This document shows positions 60,270 through 64,000 of a stretch of 64,000 nucleotides of DNA, piece after piece; position 1 is the first letter of the stretch; each line of letters opens with the position of its first letter. Position numbers and translations under genes: made by a program. The stretch is from Sipunculus nudus (taxonomy: Eukaryota; Annelida; Sipuncula; Golfingiida; Sipunculidae), in the NCBI GenBank assembly GCA_026874595.1, contig CM049318.1, positions 5,659,741 to 5,723,740 on the forward strand, written 5' to 3'. The notes under the pieces were generated by a model. It had not been told where the DNA came from, did no database searches, and saw nothing but the letters and a program-made list of their open reading frames with translations.

Positions 60270-61789
60270 TTGTGTATATAACAGTATAAATGATTCAGTC
60301 GCCAAAATGGTAAATTTATATATATTTAATATTGGGCAAAACATACCTATACAAGTAATAGATGTTCAAAATTAAAATGTAAATATGATCACCTCATGAT
60401 TGTTAAGTAATTGTTCAGCTGAAGATTGTAAATATTTTATATATCTGCAAGGGAATCTTCAGTTAAAACAGGCACGGTTCTTTAAGTTATTACTGTCATT
60501 TTTGAGAAAGTTACAACTGAGCATGATAAAAACTTACATATGAGCTTACAAGAAAACTTACAAGAGCAATAAACACAAACGATATCATTTGTAGCTGTTT
60601 GTTGAATAAATTTGATCAAATAAATAATATATCAAAGCAATTACAAAAATTATATCATTATCGCAGTTTTGTATAAATATCTGCATTACTACCAAAGCGT
60701 TAAATGAATGTGCTGTCCATGACAGTTGTGAAGATCCTTTAACAACACTGGGTACTACATTCTGTAACATTGCATCTGCGTCACTATGTCTGCATGTTTT
60801 ATAGAAACATTACAAGTTCATTTGAGAGGTCTGTTCATATGACCAGTTTTTATGACCAAATATAGCATAAAACAAGCTTTTTTTCTTGAGCGGGACTTTT
60901 TCATGCGGATTCCCCATTCCCTCCATGCGGGCGGGTATTTCTTAGATAATCTACCATCACCGTGACAGAACGAAATGCCCGGGAAAAGCATATCAGATAA
61001 TAGGATACGGACATAAGACTACAATATTTAATTTTATTTTCACCACATTTGAGCGTAATTGGGAATTTACTTGTAATGTTGAATTGTCACTGACGACATG
61101 AAAGGCCGACATCGCTGCCACCGGCACTTTGCTAGACTTGGTTATGATTTTGATGAAACAGTAAAACAAAGGCACGTTGTAAGTGCATACGGCCTGTTTA
61201 ATGAACGTGGATAATTTGTTTTGCTAAAATAATTACAGATAGTTTCCTTTTTAATTCACTTTTGTGAACGCTTTATAGCAGGTCAAGTCCACCGAAGCGG
61301 GACTGTTTGTCAGTGCAGTGTAAAAAAAAACAGCGGTGGGACAGTAGCACCAGCAGGGGTCGGAGGTCAGATGCATGACGTGTATTCAAATAAAGTTGAG
61401 GTAAACCAATAAACGCATGGGTCAAATGACGTCGAAGCAATGTCAACCAATGGGTGTGTGGGTCAGGTGTCACAGGTGTCAGTTGGATAAGCTTTCCGGG
61501 AAAATTTTGCAGCAAGCACGTGTTACGTTATATATACATCGTTCAATAAAGCCCGCTCACTTAAGAAATAACCGAACCCCGTGGTCTATATCACGCACTT
61601 GCATTTCTTATATGCATGTTTACCGTTCTGTTTATGCTGCTTTTCACCACGCAGGGGTCCCAGAAATCGTTTACCTCAAAAGGCCAGACATGCATTTTAA
61701 TTGATTCACAGACAGAGCGATACGAAAGCAAAATTGGTTCGCACCGCGTCTATTTTGAGTCACAAATTGCGATGCGATACCGGTCATTT
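60091..61789. other. Intergenic stretch, possible LTR remnant near 61.5 kb
   Basis: A short repeat of GATTAGCAATT lies near 60155-60180 and an (AT)n tract at 60237-60262. At 61529-61560 TTATATATACATCG is followed by TTCAATAAAGCCC, a TATA-like box close to a polyadenylation signal, as in the U3/R part of LTRs; GTGGTCTATATCACGCA follows. No paired LTR or coding remnant is visible, so the LTR idea is weak. Confidence 0.3.
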
Positions 61790-62140
61790 CAAGTGGTGTT
61801 GAGTTTCAAAGGTCAAGGTCACAATATTGTTCTAAATGCTTGAGAACATATTTCAAGTGAAACTGTTCAACCCAAACCTTCAGTCTTTCACATATGCCAC
61901 ATCTATTGCTCTCTGAATTTGATTCAAACTTCATATTTATGGGTCTTTTTGCATGAAGAAATAACTAATTGATTTTGAGGTCAGCTGGTCAGGAGGTTAA
62001 AGGTTGCAGGTCTTAAGTTATTCACTCATTAGTTGCCAAGTAATTACACGCGGCCAGATGTAAATGGTTAGTAGTTACCCATCATTTAGAAAGAATCCAG
62101 TTGATATGTGGGCAAAAGGCCAAGGTCATAGGTCAGGGAT
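61790..62140. repeat. Degenerate relative of the 59345 tandem element
   Basis: TTTCAAAGGTCAAGGTCACA at 61806, CCAAACCTTCAGTCTTTCAC at about 61873, TTTTGAGGTCAGCTGGTCA at 61975 and CCAAGGTCATAGGTCA at about 62120 repeat the order seen in the 59345 units, with more divergence. Confidence 0.5.
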
Positions 62141-62294
62141 GTTCACAATAACTTATTTTGTAGACCATCTCTATTTTTCTTGTTTTCTTGTATATATAAC
62201 CATGGCACTCACAACTGGTACATCTCACTGTGTGCCCATAATTGTCAGTGACACTTGTGATATATGACTCCCTCAGACATGGGGTCTATTACAG

Positions 62295-62416
62295 TTGTTC
62301 TATTACTATTACTATTACTTTCAATTTCTGATATTACTATTACTATTACTATTACCACATTTTATCTTCTATTACTATTACTATTACTGGGGTATCTATT
62401 ACTATTACTATTACAT
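62295..62416. repeat. (ATTACT)n hexanucleotide repeat
   Basis: Four blocks of CTATTA/TTACTA repeat separated by short unrelated sequence, about 120 bp in total. Confidence 0.85.
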
Positions 62417-62587
62417 AAACTGATGAGAGGATTCTAGACTTTGCACAGCCATGAGTGCTATAAACTAGCACTGCAATCACATTTTTATATTATATATTAA
62501 TATTAGAAGCACCTATATCATCCAGTTACCTACACAATTTTCTTATACTATGTCTGTCATTAACAATAAGCCTAATGATACTGGAGA

Positions 62588-63415
62588 CAGGGTTGGCAAG
62601 TTTCTGCCATTGCCATTTCTGCCATGGTTTTCTGCCCGGCAATTGCCGGGCGGCAGAAATACTTTTCTGCCCTTATTTCTGCCCTAAGGGCAGAAATACC
62701 CTGAAACTGCGGTAAACATATTTAAAAAAAAGAGCAACTGCATAAAGAAGGAGGATAAAGATAATTATTTGTGACATTAAACAGTATCAAATAAATGACA
62801 TACATGTTTGTAATTGACTATTGTACCTAGTAAGATTAGTACATCATTAATTAGCTCCAGCCATGCACATCATCACTCCCCTTGCCCCAGTCCTGTATTG
62901 AGCCTTGGTAATAACAAACAGGGGAAAGCAATACAATAGCCATGTGATGGGCATTTTAGGCAATTTAGCAATGGGAAGTTTAGGCAGGTTAACCATGACA
63001 AGTGGACACTGTGCAGGTAATTCACCTTATATAATGATACTTGAGGATTACTGAGAATCATTCACTTGATCACTACTACTGGACACATTGTCAATAGGCT
63101 GTGTAAGTAATCATGTTCAAAGGTGGAAGAAAGAAAGACCCTTTATGGGTACATTTCCTTGAGGTTGAGGTTAATGGTAAAACCCTAGCTGAATGCAGCA
63201 ACTGTGGAAACAGACAATTACCTTAACCATACAGACTCAGAGAACATTATAAAAAATGTGTTGCCACCTCCATCAAAAAGGAAAAGAGAGGACTCTTTCC
63301 CAAAAGGATATTCAGCAACTTTAGCTATATTCACTCCAAGTTAAGAAACAGAGTGGGTGTAAAGAAGGCCTCCAAGCTAGTTGGAGATCTTAATTATTTC
63401 AGCTTCTTTAATTCT
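62588..63415 (+). mobile_element. Degraded hAT transposon, 5' end and first coding part
   Basis: CAGGGTTGGCAAG at 62588 is a typical hAT terminus. The next 120 bp hold repeated TTTCTGCC motifs in both orientations and two strong palindromes (CCCGGCAATTGCCGGG, and TTTCTGCCCT facing AGGGCAGAAA), as in subterminal transposase-binding regions. The BED zinc-finger remnant at 63113 is on the same strand. The right end is not seen: the sequence runs into a long (TA)n tract at 63417. Confidence 0.6.
63113..63310 (+). pseudogene. BED-type zinc finger of a hAT transposase, broken by an in-frame stop
   Basis: The frame from ATG at 63113 reads MFKGGRKKDPLWVHFLEV and then AECSNCGNRQLP, followed by TAA at 63224-63226. 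The same frame continues YRLREHYKKCVA. Trp, the C-x2-C pair and the H-x3-C end have the order of a BED finger, which binds DNA at the N-terminus of many hAT transposases. The stop lies between the two metal-binding halves, so it cannot make the full domain. A lysine-rich stretch follows to about 63310, after which no frame continues. Confidence 0.65.

Positions 63416-63416
<1 letters not shown>

Positions 63417-63500
<84 letters not shown>
63417..63500. repeat. (TA)n microsatellite
   Basis: An uninterrupted TA dinucleotide run of about 84 bases, the longest in the window. Confidence 0.95.
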
Positions 63501-63504
<4 letters not shown>

Positions 63505-64000
63505 GAAACCTCACTGATTATTGGGGCGTTTCAAGTCAAAAATATAAGATAATTGTATGAACTCTTGAATACATGTAATTTAAAAGCAACCCATTGTTAA
63601 GACCCTGGCATATGTAAAATATTGATTTATAATTATATGCATACTTGTACATTTTTTATTATTTTCACATTAATTTATTTTATAGTACATACTTCTGTTA
63701 AGATTTAATCTTCTTTCGCATAATTAATAAATAAAGTTTTCAGTGTAACTAAAAATGGTCTCCAAAGGAATTATTCATGATTATGTCATATTAATATTTA
63801 GTATCAAAGCTGACAATTTAGTCCTTTATGTATGTATCAGGAGAGGAATTTTGGTAGGGCTGTGTCCTGTTTCTACTGTTTACATCAAGATTCTGGACAG
63901 ATTCTAAACTGGAGACAAAAGTACCCCATCTTCTCAAGTGTATATATGTTCATTTGGATATGATGCCATGTTTTATTTTATCACATAGTACATCTTGAGA
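63501..64000. other. Right edge of the window, nothing identified
   Basis: AT-rich sequence without a supported coding frame. It may be further hAT interior or unrelated intergenic DNA. Confidence 0.4.

Noticed and set aside
61380-61600. Complete LTR retrotransposon
   Set aside because: Only a TATA-like box and an AATAAA are seen; no second LTR, primer-binding site or coding remnant is present in the window.
62295-62416. CRISPR-like array
   Set aside because: The repeat is a 6-bp microsatellite without unique spacers, in animal DNA.

Overview
The window is animal genomic DNA. It is AT-rich, has many short GT-AG introns, uses the standard code and is full of small DNA transposons and microsatellites. 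The protein style (long arrays of fibronectin-III-like modules with VDxTPP and DPESG signatures) and the style of the repeats (terminal hairpin, GTCCGTCC tract, tandem core of about 0.3 kb) suggest a lophotrochozoan, most likely a bivalve mollusc. That assignment is inference.

Positions 373 to 49737 hold one giant gene on the + strand. I rebuilt 69 coding exons by joining open frames at AG/GT borders so that codon phase is kept at every junction. They sum to 11,853 nt, a multiple of three, giving 3,950 residues plus a stop. The 5' end lies outside the window: there is no signal peptide, and the first exon starts at a splice acceptor. In order the protein has: a basic N-terminal segment; a SAP-like helix pair; about 400 unrecognised residues; a long ectodomain of fibronectin-III-like modules interrupted by a PAN/apple-like cysteine segment; a furin-type site (RTKR); a cadherin-like domain; two EGF-like modules; one membrane-spanning helix; and a cytoplasmic tail of about 110 residues carrying YVN and YATM motifs. 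It looks like a type I cell-surface adhesion or signalling receptor. I cannot name it.

Several introns carry transposons: two hAT-type miniature elements of one family (one with a perfect 8-bp target duplication), a SINE into which a long-inverted-repeat element inserted with a 9-bp duplication, a second empty copy of that SINE, a Helentron-like repeat, and small palindromic elements.

From about 49.84 kb to the right end I see no intact gene. This part is a repeat bed. It holds tandem and foldback repeats at 50-53 kb, a three-unit tandem element at 53-54 kb, a tRNA-derived SINE at 59.2 kb, a tandem element at 59.3-60.1 kb whose units carry nuclear-receptor half-site clusters and one perfect estrogen-response palindrome, a broken hAT transposon with a BED zinc finger at 62.6-63.3 kb, and several long AT microsatellites.
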